Positions 43,248 through 51,606 of a stretch of 64,000 nucleotides of DNA are shown here, one piece after another. Under the pieces are notes generated by a model, which was given only the letters and a program-made list of their open reading frames with translations, was not told the DNA's origin and ran no database searches. Each line of letters begins with the position of its first letter. The stretch's first letter is position 1. Origin of the DNA: an uncultured Desulfobulbus sp. (GTDB lineage: Bacteria > Desulfobacterota > Desulfobulbia > Desulfobulbales > Desulfobulbaceae). The stretch spans positions 1,111,001-1,175,000 of the forward strand of contig NZ_OY760916.1 in assembly GCF_963664075.1 (NCBI RefSeq). Direction: 5' to 3'. The translations under genes and the position numbers were made by a program.

Positions 43248-44882
43248 TTAAGCTACATAGGGGACACAGCGGCCATACTCCATTTTATAAATGCGGTCTG
43301 CCGCATCAAAGTAGGTGTCATCATGGGTCACCGCGATAATCGTTTTTCCCTTGGCTTTGAGTTCCGGTAGGAGCACCTTGTAGAAAAATTTTCGAAAGAT
43401 AGGGTCCTGGTCCGCTGCCCATTCGTCAAAGATCATCACAGGCTTATCCTCCAGGACACTGATGATCAGCGCCAGTCGCTTTTTCTGGCCGGTTGAAAGA
43501 TCACGATTGGTGACCACTCCCTCTGCAATGGAGGTTTTGTGGGAGAGTTCCATCTGAGCCAGCAGGGTGTCGAGCTTTTCGCTGTCTGGCTCTTCAATGC
43601 CTATCAGGCGGCCGAAAAGGTAGTAGTCCGAAAAAATGGTGGAGAAAAGGTTGCGGTAACTTGCCTTGTTGAATGGTGTAATTTCGGTGGTATCAAGCAG
43701 GATTCGGCCACTGTCGGGTGGATAGAGACTGGTGAGCACTTTAAGAAAGGTTGATTTGCCGGAACCGTTGCCGCCAACAATAAAGGTGATTTCTCCTTTG
43801 TGAAACTCAAGTTGCATTGGGCCGATGTGGAAAGGCCTGCCGTTTGCTCTAAGCGGAAACTGAAAAAAAATATCGTCCAAGCAAATGCGACTCCAATTCA
43901 GATCCGTTATGGGCTGTTGGCCGCTGATCTGTTCCTGTTGATTTTGTCCCTGGTCGATCAGGTTTTCCAATGTACGAATGTTGTTAATCGCCGCCTCTGC
44001 CCGTGAGACTGCTGGAATGGCGGTAGCCAGGTTACCCACTGGGTCGGAGGTGAAGATGATAAGTGCAATCAGTTTGGGAATAAGTGAGATTTGGTTCTGA
44101 TCTATCTGGGGAAGGAGAAAGAGGATGCCGCTGATCGAGAACAGTAAAAAAGACTGGGAAAGGAGAATAGTCACATTGAGCTTGAGCCCTGCCTCCACAC
44201 GGAGGTTGGTGGAGGTGTCAATGGTGGTGTGCAGCTCATCCTGGCTGAAATCTTGATACTTGCGTCGGTTTAATTTCAGTTCTTTGAATCCGTTGAGCAG
44301 GCCGTTGAGGTTATCCATAAAGACATTTTCGTTGGCCGCTGACTTTTGTAACAACGCTGTGATCTGCTTCTCATTTTTAAGATAGAGGATCACGATAAAG
44401 CTGACGATTCCAATTGTAATCAGGACCGCCTCAACGGACATAAACGCGATGTAGATAATGATAAAGCTCAGCATCACCGCCGAAGAGATAGCGTTGATGG
44501 CAACATTGGTGGACAGTGAGATGGTGGCCGTATCCGCAGCCAAAGCCGAATAAAAGATGCCTTTGTCGATGGATTCCAGGCCAAGGAGGTCGGTATCGTT
44601 GAGTTTTCCTAAAATTCTTAAACGGAGAACACGGACAATGTTTTCAACCAGGCGGGTGGATTCGTTGATGGAATAGCGTTTACAGTACCAGAACAGGGCC
44701 ATGAGCGAGACAAAGAGGAAGAACTCTTGGAAATGGAGGCTGCCCGGCTGCAGTTTTCCGGCGGTGTGGATGGCAGTCGCCACCGCAAGGCCATTGGCTA
44801 TTCCAGCCGCGATGGTCATAAAGATCATGCTTTTGCTCAGCGGCCCGGCCTCTTTTCTGAGGAATGCGAAGTAATTTTTCAC
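43248..44882 (-). CDS. SyrD/PvdE-type ABC exporter (membrane plus ATPase)
   Basis: 544-residue half-transporter of the cyclic-peptide/siderophore exporter family, expected to move the lipopeptide across the inner membrane. Six helices lie within about residues 15-300, without the N-terminal peptidase of bacteriocin exporters. ATPase domain: Walker A VGGNGSGKST at about residues 370-379, signature LSTGQKKRLAL, Walker B VMIFDEWAADQDP and switch His in VTHDD; the site is complete. Its ATG overlaps the stop of the binding-protein gene by 4 bases and the NRPS gene starts 99 bases downstream, tying export to synthesis. It is expected to work as a homodimer. The product link is inferred from family and position. 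Confidence 0.9.
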   Translation of the reverse strand: MKNYFAFLRKEAGPLSKSMIFMTIAAGIANGLAVATAIHTAGKLQPGSLHFQEFFLFVSLMALFWYCKRYSINESTRLVENIVRVLRLRILGKLNDTDLLGLESIDKGIFYSALAADTATISLSTNVAINAISSAVMLSFIIIYIAFMSVEAVLITIGIVSFIVILYLKNEKQITALLQKSAANENVFMDNLNGLLNGFKELKLNRRKYQDFSQDELHTTIDTSTNLRVEAGLKLNVTILLSQSFLLFSISGILFLLPQIDQNQISLIPKLIALIIFTSDPVGNLATAIPAVSRAEAAINNIRTLENLIDQGQNQQEQISGQQPITDLNWSRICLDDIFFQFPLRANGRPFHIGPMQLEFHKGEITFIVGGNGSGKSTFLKVLTSLYPPDSGRILLDTTEITPFNKASYRNLFSTIFSDYYLFGRLIGIEEPDSEKLDTLLAQMELSHKTSIAEGVVTNRDLSTGQKKRLALIISVLEDKPVMIFDEWAADQDPIFRKFFYKVLLPELKAKGKTIIAVTHDDTYFDAADRIYKMEYGRCVPYVA

Positions 44883-46126
44883 TGGGCCCCTTGTCCATTG
44901 GTTTGCTTCTCATCGATAAAATCTTTTGTGAAATCCTCCATCTGAGGGTCTCCTCTGAAAAAACCACCTTTGGGCAGGGGGAGTTTGACCAACGTCTCAG
45001 GCGCTTTTGTTTGCAGAACCTGGGCCCAGGCCTCCTCATAGAGTTTAGTCGCCGGTCCCAGATCTTTTAAAAACAGGCGGTCTTCTTCCTCCGGAAAGAG
45101 AAAGCCCGGACCAGTCCGAATATTTCTTTTTACCAGGGGGAGCGAGGTACTCATACTGTTGGGGTAGTAATTGTAATTGGTCATTTGCGCCATGACCTGG
45201 GGGTATAAGAGGTAGTTGATGAGCAGTTCCGCCGTACGGATTTTTTTACTCTGAGCGTTGATAACGGCATTGTCGATGGTCACCATGACCTTGCCTTCGG
45301 GCAAGAGGAAACGAATATTGGAATTCTGATTTAAGGCACTTGCCGCCGAGCCGTTCCATATGACACCAAGAAGAATGTTGTTGTTGATGAATTCTTGGTC
45401 ACTGTTCTCCTCGCTCATGAAGGTGAGCCCGCAGGTTTTGATCGTGTCAATGAGTAGGTCGCGAGCCTTGGCAATTTCATCGGGGTTGGTGGTGTTGGGT
45501 GAATAACCACCGAGTTGCAGCGCAATACCAAGGGCAAATCGCATTTCTTTAGTTATCCCAAGGCGATATACGAGGTAGCTGTTGCGTGCCTGTTCGACGA
45601 GGTAATTCCAGTTTCTCGGTATACCGACGATGTAGTCAATGTTGAAACCTATACCAAGGCTGGTACGAAATAACGGGACAGAGTAACGAAGTCCGGTGTC
45701 GTAGGGAACTCGGCGCAGGTCTTCGTCGAGATTTTCTATGTTGGGCAGGTTGAGATGATCAAGGCGATAAAGCAGATTGTTTTTAATCAGCTTAGAGACC
45801 ATGTAATCGCTGGGGGTGAGCAAATCGTATTTATCGGGATGGCTCTGCACAAGCTGAAACATCTCTTCATTGCTGTGGATGTAGGTCGGGACGATCTGGG
45901 TTCCGTAGGTTTTGCTGAAAAAATCGAAAACCTCCTGGGGAATATAATAATGCCAGGTGAGGATATGAAGCTGAGCGGCGGGAGTGAACTGCGCTTTAGG
46001 CAACTTGAGATGCTTGGTCCAATCTGTTGTCTCGTTTTTGCCAACACGGGTTCTGTTGTCACATCCGCTGATACAGAAAATGAAGAGGGGGAGTATAAGA
46101 AAGAGTGTTATATGTGTATGCTTCAT
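44879..46126 (-). CDS. PotD-like periplasmic solute-binding lipoprotein
   Basis: 415 residues. The signal peptide ends in a lipobox, FCISGC, so Cys22 is the likely lipid-bearing residue. The body matches the polyamine-binding (PotD/PotF) class of solute-binding proteins: LTWHYYIPQEVFDFF, then YDLLTPSDYMVSKLIKNNLL, VPLFRTSLGIGFN, GVIWNGSAASAL and a FLLPEG block. It overlaps the SPFH gene upstream and the exporter gene downstream by 4 bases each, so the three are translationally coupled. No importer permease or ATPase is nearby, which is odd for a binding protein; it may serve the lipopeptide exporter, a sensing job, or polyamine capture. Ligand unknown. Confidence 0.82.
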   Translation of the reverse strand: MKHTHITLFLILPLFIFCISGCDNRTRVGKNETTDWTKHLKLPKAQFTPAAQLHILTWHYYIPQEVFDFFSKTYGTQIVPTYIHSNEEMFQLVQSHPDKYDLLTPSDYMVSKLIKNNLLYRLDHLNLPNIENLDEDLRRVPYDTGLRYSVPLFRTSLGIGFNIDYIVGIPRNWNYLVEQARNSYLVYRLGITKEMRFALGIALQLGGYSPNTTNPDEIAKARDLLIDTIKTCGLTFMSEENSDQEFINNNILLGVIWNGSAASALNQNSNIRFLLPEGKVMVTIDNAVINAQSKKIRTAELLINYLLYPQVMAQMTNYNYYPNSMSTSLPLVKRNIRTGPGFLFPEEEDRLFLKDLGPATKLYEEAWAQVLQTKAPETLVKLPLPKGGFFRGDPQMEDFTKDFIDEKQTNGQGAQ

Positions 46127-47238
46127 CGACTCTTTGTTGCCTCGTTGGGGAATAACTGTGGAGTCGTTTCAGGAAGATGGCCGTTGATGAGGTAGTTCTC
46201 TAATCGTGAAAGAAAAGACTCCCACGATTCAGTGATCTCTTGCTGCCCGGAGGTGGGGTGTTCTTTTGTGGGCTGTATTTTTTCCGGGGAAGAGGATTGG
46301 GGCAAAGAATTGGATTTTTCAGCAGGTTCTGGGAGCTCTGCCTGTAGTTTTTCCGAATCCATGTTCATGATAAGAGGAAGGTTGCCTTCTCCGCCTCCTA
46401 TGACCACGACCTTGGAATTGTTTGATTTGGCAAGTGCCACCGTGGCATCGATGCCCTTGAACTGAAGATACTTGTCAAAGAAATTACCAGCTTTGACGAT
46501 GTCCTCGAAACGTTTGATTCCTTCCGCCTCAATAGCCTTTCGCTTGGCTTCCTTGATGGCCGTTTGAAGTAGGTAGTCGTACTGCTGAACATATTGTTCC
46601 TGGGTGAGTTTTCGTTCGATGGCCTGGACGATGGTTTTGGGGAGAATCATCCTGCGAATGAGAAGGTTATCGAGAATGATATGCTTTTCTGCAAAGGCAC
46701 CCATGGATCCCTGCATGATTATCTGCAGCAGATAGCCCTCAGATGTATAGATTTCTGCGGGTAGATAGTTGGCAACCACTTTTCTCAGATGTGCCTGAAC
46801 CTCTGGTTTGACAACTTTGCGGACGTAATCCGGGCCAACAAGGGTGTGAAGCTGAGGCAGGTATTCTCGATCTGGAAGGTATCGCACCGAAACTTCAAAA
46901 TCGATCGGAAGACCATCTTTGGAGAGCGCTTCGAACTCAAAAGGCGTGTGGTGAATACGGGTGTCGTAGATATACATCTTGTTCCACGGAGGAATGACAT
47001 GAAGTCCTTCATTATAGACATAGTCCATATCGGTGCCGCCGTGAAAACGTTTCCAGAGAACGCCTGCTTCACCGGGATAGATGTTGATAAAAATACGGTT
47101 GAAAAAATAGGCGAAGAGAACGAAAGCCACTAGAAGAAAAAACTTGAGAAAAAGTGCAAGTCGGTGCCTGAGGTAAGGCCAATTCTTTCGGAAGTTTTCA
47201 TAGATAGTGTTGGCGGATTCCTGCTCCGATGGGGCCAT
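46123..47238 (-). CDS. SPFH/prohibitin-family membrane protein
   Basis: 371 residues from the ATG at 47238, with TTGGAG about 5 bases upstream; a GTG two codons earlier is less likely. One membrane anchor at about residues 29-52 (LFLKFFLLVAFVLFAYFFNR), then an SPFH domain at about 55-250: NIYPGEAGVLWKRFHGGT, YNEGLHVIPPWNKMYIYDTRIH, SVRYLPDREYLPQLH and VVANYLPAEIYTSEG. A charged, probably coiled-coil stretch follows (about 210-265, REAKRKAIEAEG type), then a Pro/Ser/Glu-rich tail. Such proteins form membrane microdomain scaffolds. It is the first gene of the export-NRPS operon. It could shield or organise the membrane where the lipopeptide is made; this is inference. Confidence 0.85.
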   Translation of the reverse strand: MAPSEQESANTIYENFRKNWPYLRHRLALFLKFFLLVAFVLFAYFFNRIFINIYPGEAGVLWKRFHGGTDMDYVYNEGLHVIPPWNKMYIYDTRIHHTPFEFEALSKDGLPIDFEVSVRYLPDREYLPQLHTLVGPDYVRKVVKPEVQAHLRKVVANYLPAEIYTSEGYLLQIIMQGSMGAFAEKHIILDNLLIRRMILPKTIVQAIERKLTQEQYVQQYDYLLQTAIKEAKRKAIEAEGIKRFEDIVKAGNFFDKYLQFKGIDATVALAKSNNSKVVVIGGGEGNLPLIMNMDSEKLQAELPEPAEKSNSLPQSSSPEKIQPTKEHPTSGQQEITESWESFLSRLENYLINGHLPETTPQLFPNEATKSR

Positions 47239-47866
47239 ATGCACTCCAACTACTTGAATGAGTAAGGTCGCACCAAGTGCAGCAAGAATGGATAAGACCT
47301 AAGGTTGTGATCCTGAGGGGTGGAACGTGTACGTCGTATAGGCAGAAAGGAAAGGAAATATTGAGAAAAATTACTGCCAATAATTTGAAAGACAACGAAA
47401 CTATACATCGTCGAACAAAAAAGATTCAAGGTGTTTATGTGATTTTGTATTTCTAAAGTCATAGAAGATGTAGGCGTGAAAAAAATTTGAATTGATTGAT
47501 GGGGAGTCACTTGAGGCGTATGCAGAACGATAACGCTATTGGGAGTAAATCTGTAAAATAATTTTCAGAGTTTAGTGTGCTGAATCTATAGTTTTGAAAA
47601 GAGAATGAATATGATTTCTATCACGGTCTTCACGTTTTTATCAATTTTTCCCCGAAAAAGTCTTGGTGTAACAAAATTTTTTCCTCGATCCCCATCGTTT
47701 TTACCTTTTTATTTGATTGAAATTTCGTAAAATCATGCTTGTTTTGAGAAATTTCATTGGAAGCCTTTTTTCAAAACGGGTAGATTAAAAAGTGTCTTAC
47801 CGGTAAGAAATCAAGCAGATGAAAAAAAGTTGCAATTACAAGAATCATTACAGGGAGGGCAAGGTC
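47239..47866. other. Divergent intergenic region at the right edge of the cluster
   Basis: About 630 bases, very A/T-rich, between the divergent SPFH operon and the second DUF697 gene. It must hold the promoter for the 31-kb minus-strand operon and that of the plus-strand pair. I found no confident -35/-10 pair. The one clear element is the 14-base palindrome listed separately. An in-frame ATG at 47819 precedes the chosen DUF697 start but has no good ribosome site. Confidence 0.5.
47795..47808. promoter_or_regulatory. Perfect 14-base palindrome, candidate operator
   Basis: tcttaccggtaaga is its own reverse complement over all 14 bases. It lies 58 bases before the DUF697 start codon at 47867 and in the divergent promoter region of the cluster, where a dimeric repressor or activator might bind. 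No regulator gene with a DNA-binding domain is in the cluster. Confidence 0.45.
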
Positions 47867-48421
47867 ATGGAAACCAATAAAAACGAAGATGTTAAGGCTA
47901 AAGAAAACTTGAATACGGCTGGGCCTGAGGTTGCGGAAGCAGAACTTGAGGGGCTTTCTCCTCTTGAACAGGCAAATAAGATAACCCGGAATTTTGTGCT
48001 ATGGAGCGCGGGTGGTGGCCTTATCCCCATGCCCCTTGCAGACATAGCAGCTATCTATGCCGCCCAGGTTACGATGATTGCCAAGTTGAGTAAGGTGTAT
48101 GATATCCCTTTTTCCGAGCATAAATTTAAAAATACTCTTCTCCCTCTCTTCGGTTCTTTAGGCGTTGTCCCCTTAGGAACCGGGCTACTTGCTTCCTTCG
48201 TCAAGATTATTCCAGGGGTTGGGCAGCTTGTCGGTGGACTGAGCATGCCGGTTATGGCAGGTGCTATAACCTATGCGACAGGAAAAATCTTCACCAGTCA
48301 TTTTGAGGCGGGCGGGACACTCTTGGACTTTAATCCAGACACCATGAAAGAGTATTATAAGGAATTGTTTGAAAAAGGAAAAACCGTTGCCAAAGAAGCT
48401 GCTGGCGCAGCAAAGATGTAA
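47867..48421 (+). CDS. DUF697 membrane protein (copy 2)
   Basis: 184 residues from the ATG at 47867, chosen because GGGAGG stands about 8 bases upstream. A charged N-terminal 45 residues (METNKNEDVKAKENL...) is followed by ITRNFVLWSAGGGLIPMPLADIAAIYAAQVTMIAKLSKVYDIPFSE, a central glycine-rich hydrophobic region and AGAITYATGKIFTSHFEAGGTLL, the DUF697 pattern, then a Lys/Glu-rich amphipathic tail. It is a homologue of the protein at 11364-11834. It may be coupled to the small membrane-protein gene 5 bases downstream. Function unknown. Confidence 0.82.
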   Translation: METNKNEDVKAKENLNTAGPEVAEAELEGLSPLEQANKITRNFVLWSAGGGLIPMPLADIAAIYAAQVTMIAKLSKVYDIPFSEHKFKNTLLPLFGSLGVVPLGTGLLASFVKIIPGVGQLVGGLSMPVMAGAITYATGKIFTSHFEAGGTLLDFNPDTMKEYYKELFEKGKTVAKEAAGAAKM

Positions 48422-48426
48422 ACAAA

Positions 48427-48615
48427 ATGGTTTTGCCCATCACGCCATACCTATTGTATTTACTTTTGCTCATAGGTTTTTCTTGGCTCATTGGATTGCT
48501 CGGGCGAGACTTTAAGTTTGGCTTCTGGGGCAACTTTCTGGTGAGCTTAATTTTTACGCCAATTGTCGGCATATTGGTCCTGCTTGCTCAAGATCGCCGG
48601 ATAAATGCTGGGTGA
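48427..48615 (+). CDS. Small two-helix membrane protein
   Basis: 62 residues: MVLPITPYLLYLLLLIGFSW forms one helix, a short loop GLLGRDFKFGFWG follows, then a second helix FLVSLIFTPIVGILVLLA, ending DRRINAG. It starts 5 bases after the DUF697 stop, so cotranscription is likely. The ribosome site is weak. No family recognised; the tight spacing and good hydrophobic pattern support a real gene. Confidence 0.6.
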   Translation: MVLPITPYLLYLLLLIGFSWLIGLLGRDFKFGFWGNFLVSLIFTPIVGILVLLAQDRRINAG

Positions 48616-48763
48616 TACGAATATCTCCTTTCTTGTAAGCGATCACGGGGTACTGAATCTGAGCGTTGTCGGCCTGTTTGCGTACAGATGTGCGTTATGC
48701 AGGCCGAGGCATTCTTATATATTCATTTTTTTCCTTGAACAGACTGATCTGTTTGCAAACTCG

Positions 48764-51586
48764 CTATCTGGTTGCTTCCTCGACCAGGTAAAGAACATTG
48801 CGATAGAGTATTTCACCATGCAGCGTCAGGCCAATCTCACAGGTTCGGGAAACGCTATAGCCTTCATCGCAGTCAGCAATCTGCTCCTTGAGATGTTCTA
48901 GGGAAGATGCATTGAGCTCTGGCCTGTGAAACCCCTTATCGCCGGAAAAACCACAGCAGTGTATTCCACGTGGGATTACGACTGTTTTGGCGCAGCGTTC
49001 GGCCAAGTCCCGAAACGATTGCACCAGTCCCATGGTCTGGGTGGAGCAGGTGGGATGGAGCGCAATTTTCTTGGGAAGCTTGCGAAACTGAAGATGATCA
49101 ACCAGGTACCGGCTCGTAAATTCGATGGGATCCATGAGGGTGAGCCGAGCGTCCAGAGTCTTTTTCATGCGAGCCAGGCAGGGGCTGGTGTCACAGAGAA
49201 TGGGACATGCTCCGTAGTTACTGGCCGCAATCAGCGCCTCGTTAAGCCGGGAGGCAAGTAGATCTGCTTGTTCCATAAGTCCTTTGGTTTCCATGGCCTT
49301 GCCACAGCAAAGACTTTTTAATCCTTCAGGAAAAAGAGTTTCATACCCCGCGCGTGCAAGCAGACGCAGGGTGATCTCCATCAGTGGCTCCGAGGGATCC
49401 CCTTTGCTTGCTCCCATACTACGGATAGCGCAGGAAGGAAAGTAAACGACCTTGCTTGCCGCTGAAGAGTACTGGTCTAATCGTGGAATTTTGTCACCAC
49501 CCTTGGGCATGGCTTTGTTCCACAGGGGGAGGTGGTTTGCAGAGAGCGTGCGGCAGGCCTGGGCCATTTTCCCCATGGTGGAATCCCCAATAATGCGCTG
49601 GGCATGGGAGAGACCACTGAGCGCCAGTGAGGCTCCTCGTAGTACTCCCTCCATGTGGGCTGTGACAGAGTCAGCCAGTTTGCGTGCCCGAGGTGAGGCC
49701 TGTTTGCCGCGAATATCCCGGATCATGGAGGCGACATCAACGCCCAGGGGGCAACGGGTGGCGCAGAGGCCGTCTGTTGCGCAGAGCTCTTCACCGTAGG
49801 TTCGAAAAATAGTGGACCACTCCTGGGCTACCTCCGTCTTGCCGAGGGCGCGGTATTTCGAGATCGCCCGGGAAAGGCTGATTCTCTGCCGGGGAGTGAG
49901 ACCTATATTGCGTGAGGAGCAGACAGGTTCGCAAAAACCGCAGTCGACACAGCGGTCGACCTCCGGATGGGTGGCGATGGGATGTTTCAGGCCCTGCACA
50001 TGGGCTTTGGGATCCTCATTGATGAGTATCCCGGGATTGAGAATATTTTCAGGATCAAAGAGTTCTTTCACCCGCTGCATCACAGCATAGAGAAAATCAC
50101 CCCACTCCTTACGCACAAAGGGCGCCATGGCCAGCCCGGTTCCGTGCTCGGCCTTGAGTGAGCCATCAAACTCTTCGGTGATCAGCGCAACCAGGTCGAT
50201 CATGAAATGGTGCAGGGTTTCGACGGCGGCAGGTTCTGCTATTTTTACCGGAATGGAAAAGTGCAGGTTGCCGTGAAAGGCATGGCCCATGATACCGGCG
50301 TTGTAGCCATAACGGTCAAATAGTGTTTGAAACGCGGCGCAACCTTCGGCCAATCGGTCCACTGGAATGTTGATGTCCTCGGTCAGAACGTATTCATCAG
50401 CTTCTCGAAAGTTGGCAATGGCCGGAAACAGTGCCCGCCGGACATTCCAGAGGCGTTCGCATTCCTGCTCCTCAGTACTGAAGTGCTGCTCGCCCAGAGA
50501 GGGAAAGCGGGCCATGACCTCAAGAATGGCGCTCACCTTGGCCTCGACATCTGTTACATCCCATCCTTTGGTCTGAATGAGCATTGCACAGGCCCCCGAA
50601 GGCAGATCCTTCATCCTCTGGGGCAAACCCTTAATTTTCTGCAGGGCCTGGATGGCGTGGCTGTCAAATATTTCAGCTGCGTCAATGCTGCAGCGCTCCT
50701 GCATGGCGACAACCAGGTCTGTGGCAATGGAAAGTGAGGGAAAGAGCATCAAACCAACAGCCCGTGAGGGGAGGGTGGGCATGGTTTCCATCAGCACTTC
50801 ATGAATGAAGCCAAGCGTTCCCTCGGAGCCAATCATCAGGTGGATGAGGATATCAATGGGATCCTCATGGTCCACAAAGGAGTTAACCGTGTAGCCAATG
50901 GTGTTTTTGATGGAGTATTTACGCTTGATTCGGGCAACGACCTCCCTATTGGCCACTATCTCGTTGCGCAGCGTGCTCAGTTTTGCCAGCAGCTCAGCAT
51001 GGGAGTGGCGAAAGGCGGCAACATTTGCGCTGTCCGTGGTATCCAGATAGGTACCGTCAGCCAGCATAACCCGCATCCCCTTGATGGCATGATAGCAGTT
51101 TTCTTCCACCATACAGCACATGCCAGCAGAGTTATCTGCGATGATTCCCCCCATGGTGGCGGAGGTGATCGAAGCCGGGTCGGCCCCCATTTTTCGTTGG
51201 TAGGGGGCAAGAGCCTGGTTGACCTCAACACCGATGACCGCACTTCCCGACCAGAAGGTTTTGCCCTCTTCCAGCACTTCAAGACGTTTCCAGGTAGATC
51301 CTTTCAGGCGAACAAGTACCCCGTCGCCACAGGCCTGACCACTGACAGCGGTACCAGCGCCACGAAAGGTAATTCCAATCTTGTGTGCTGCACAGATATG
51401 CAGAACCTTGCGGACTTCCTCTACAGTGTGCACATCGACCACAAGGCAGGCCCGAGGCTCGTAATAGCTGGCATCCACTGCATAGGTGGCCACCAGGGCC
51501 GGATGATCATAGATACGTTCTGCAGGGAGTACCTGCCGTAATGCCTTGGTTACTGCATCGACTGCTGAACTACTTGTTTGCACCAT
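48764..51586 (-). CDS. FAD-linked oxidase fused to Fe-S/CCG domains (D-lactate dehydrogenase type)
   Basis: 940 residues, probably a membrane-associated D-lactate or 2-hydroxyacid:acceptor oxidoreductase. FAD-binding 4 domain at about residues 35-215 (ITFRGAGTAVSGQACGDGVLV, GADPASITSATMGGIIADNSAG), FAD-oxidase C domain to about 530 ending LKAEHGTGLAMAPF and FDPENILNPG. Two 4Fe-4S Cys clusters: CVDCGFCEPVC near 550 and CATDGLCATRCP near 605. Two CCG domains (SLCCGKAM near 758, GIHCCGFSGDKG near 877) as in heterodisulfide reductase/GlpC/LldE. The fused layout matches the YdiJ/Dld-II kind. The start codon is 20 bases after the end of the transporter gene upstream, so the two are likely an operon. 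Substrate inferred from family only. Confidence 0.87.
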   Translation of the reverse strand: MVQTSSSAVDAVTKALRQVLPAERIYDHPALVATYAVDASYYEPRACLVVDVHTVEEVRKVLHICAAHKIGITFRGAGTAVSGQACGDGVLVRLKGSTWKRLEVLEEGKTFWSGSAVIGVEVNQALAPYQRKMGADPASITSATMGGIIADNSAGMCCMVEENCYHAIKGMRVMLADGTYLDTTDSANVAAFRHSHAELLAKLSTLRNEIVANREVVARIKRKYSIKNTIGYTVNSFVDHEDPIDILIHLMIGSEGTLGFIHEVLMETMPTLPSRAVGLMLFPSLSIATDLVVAMQERCSIDAAEIFDSHAIQALQKIKGLPQRMKDLPSGACAMLIQTKGWDVTDVEAKVSAILEVMARFPSLGEQHFSTEEQECERLWNVRRALFPAIANFREADEYVLTEDINIPVDRLAEGCAAFQTLFDRYGYNAGIMGHAFHGNLHFSIPVKIAEPAAVETLHHFMIDLVALITEEFDGSLKAEHGTGLAMAPFVRKEWGDFLYAVMQRVKELFDPENILNPGILINEDPKAHVQGLKHPIATHPEVDRCVDCGFCEPVCSSRNIGLTPRQRISLSRAISKYRALGKTEVAQEWSTIFRTYGEELCATDGLCATRCPLGVDVASMIRDIRGKQASPRARKLADSVTAHMEGVLRGASLALSGLSHAQRIIGDSTMGKMAQACRTLSANHLPLWNKAMPKGGDKIPRLDQYSSAASKVVYFPSCAIRSMGASKGDPSEPLMEITLRLLARAGYETLFPEGLKSLCCGKAMETKGLMEQADLLASRLNEALIAASNYGACPILCDTSPCLARMKKTLDARLTLMDPIEFTSRYLVDHLQFRKLPKKIALHPTCSTQTMGLVQSFRDLAERCAKTVVIPRGIHCCGFSGDKGFHRPELNASSLEHLKEQIADCDEGYSVSRTCEIGLTLHGEILYRNVLYLVEEATR

Positions 51587-51606
51587 TACTGCCTACCGTA
51601 CATCCA

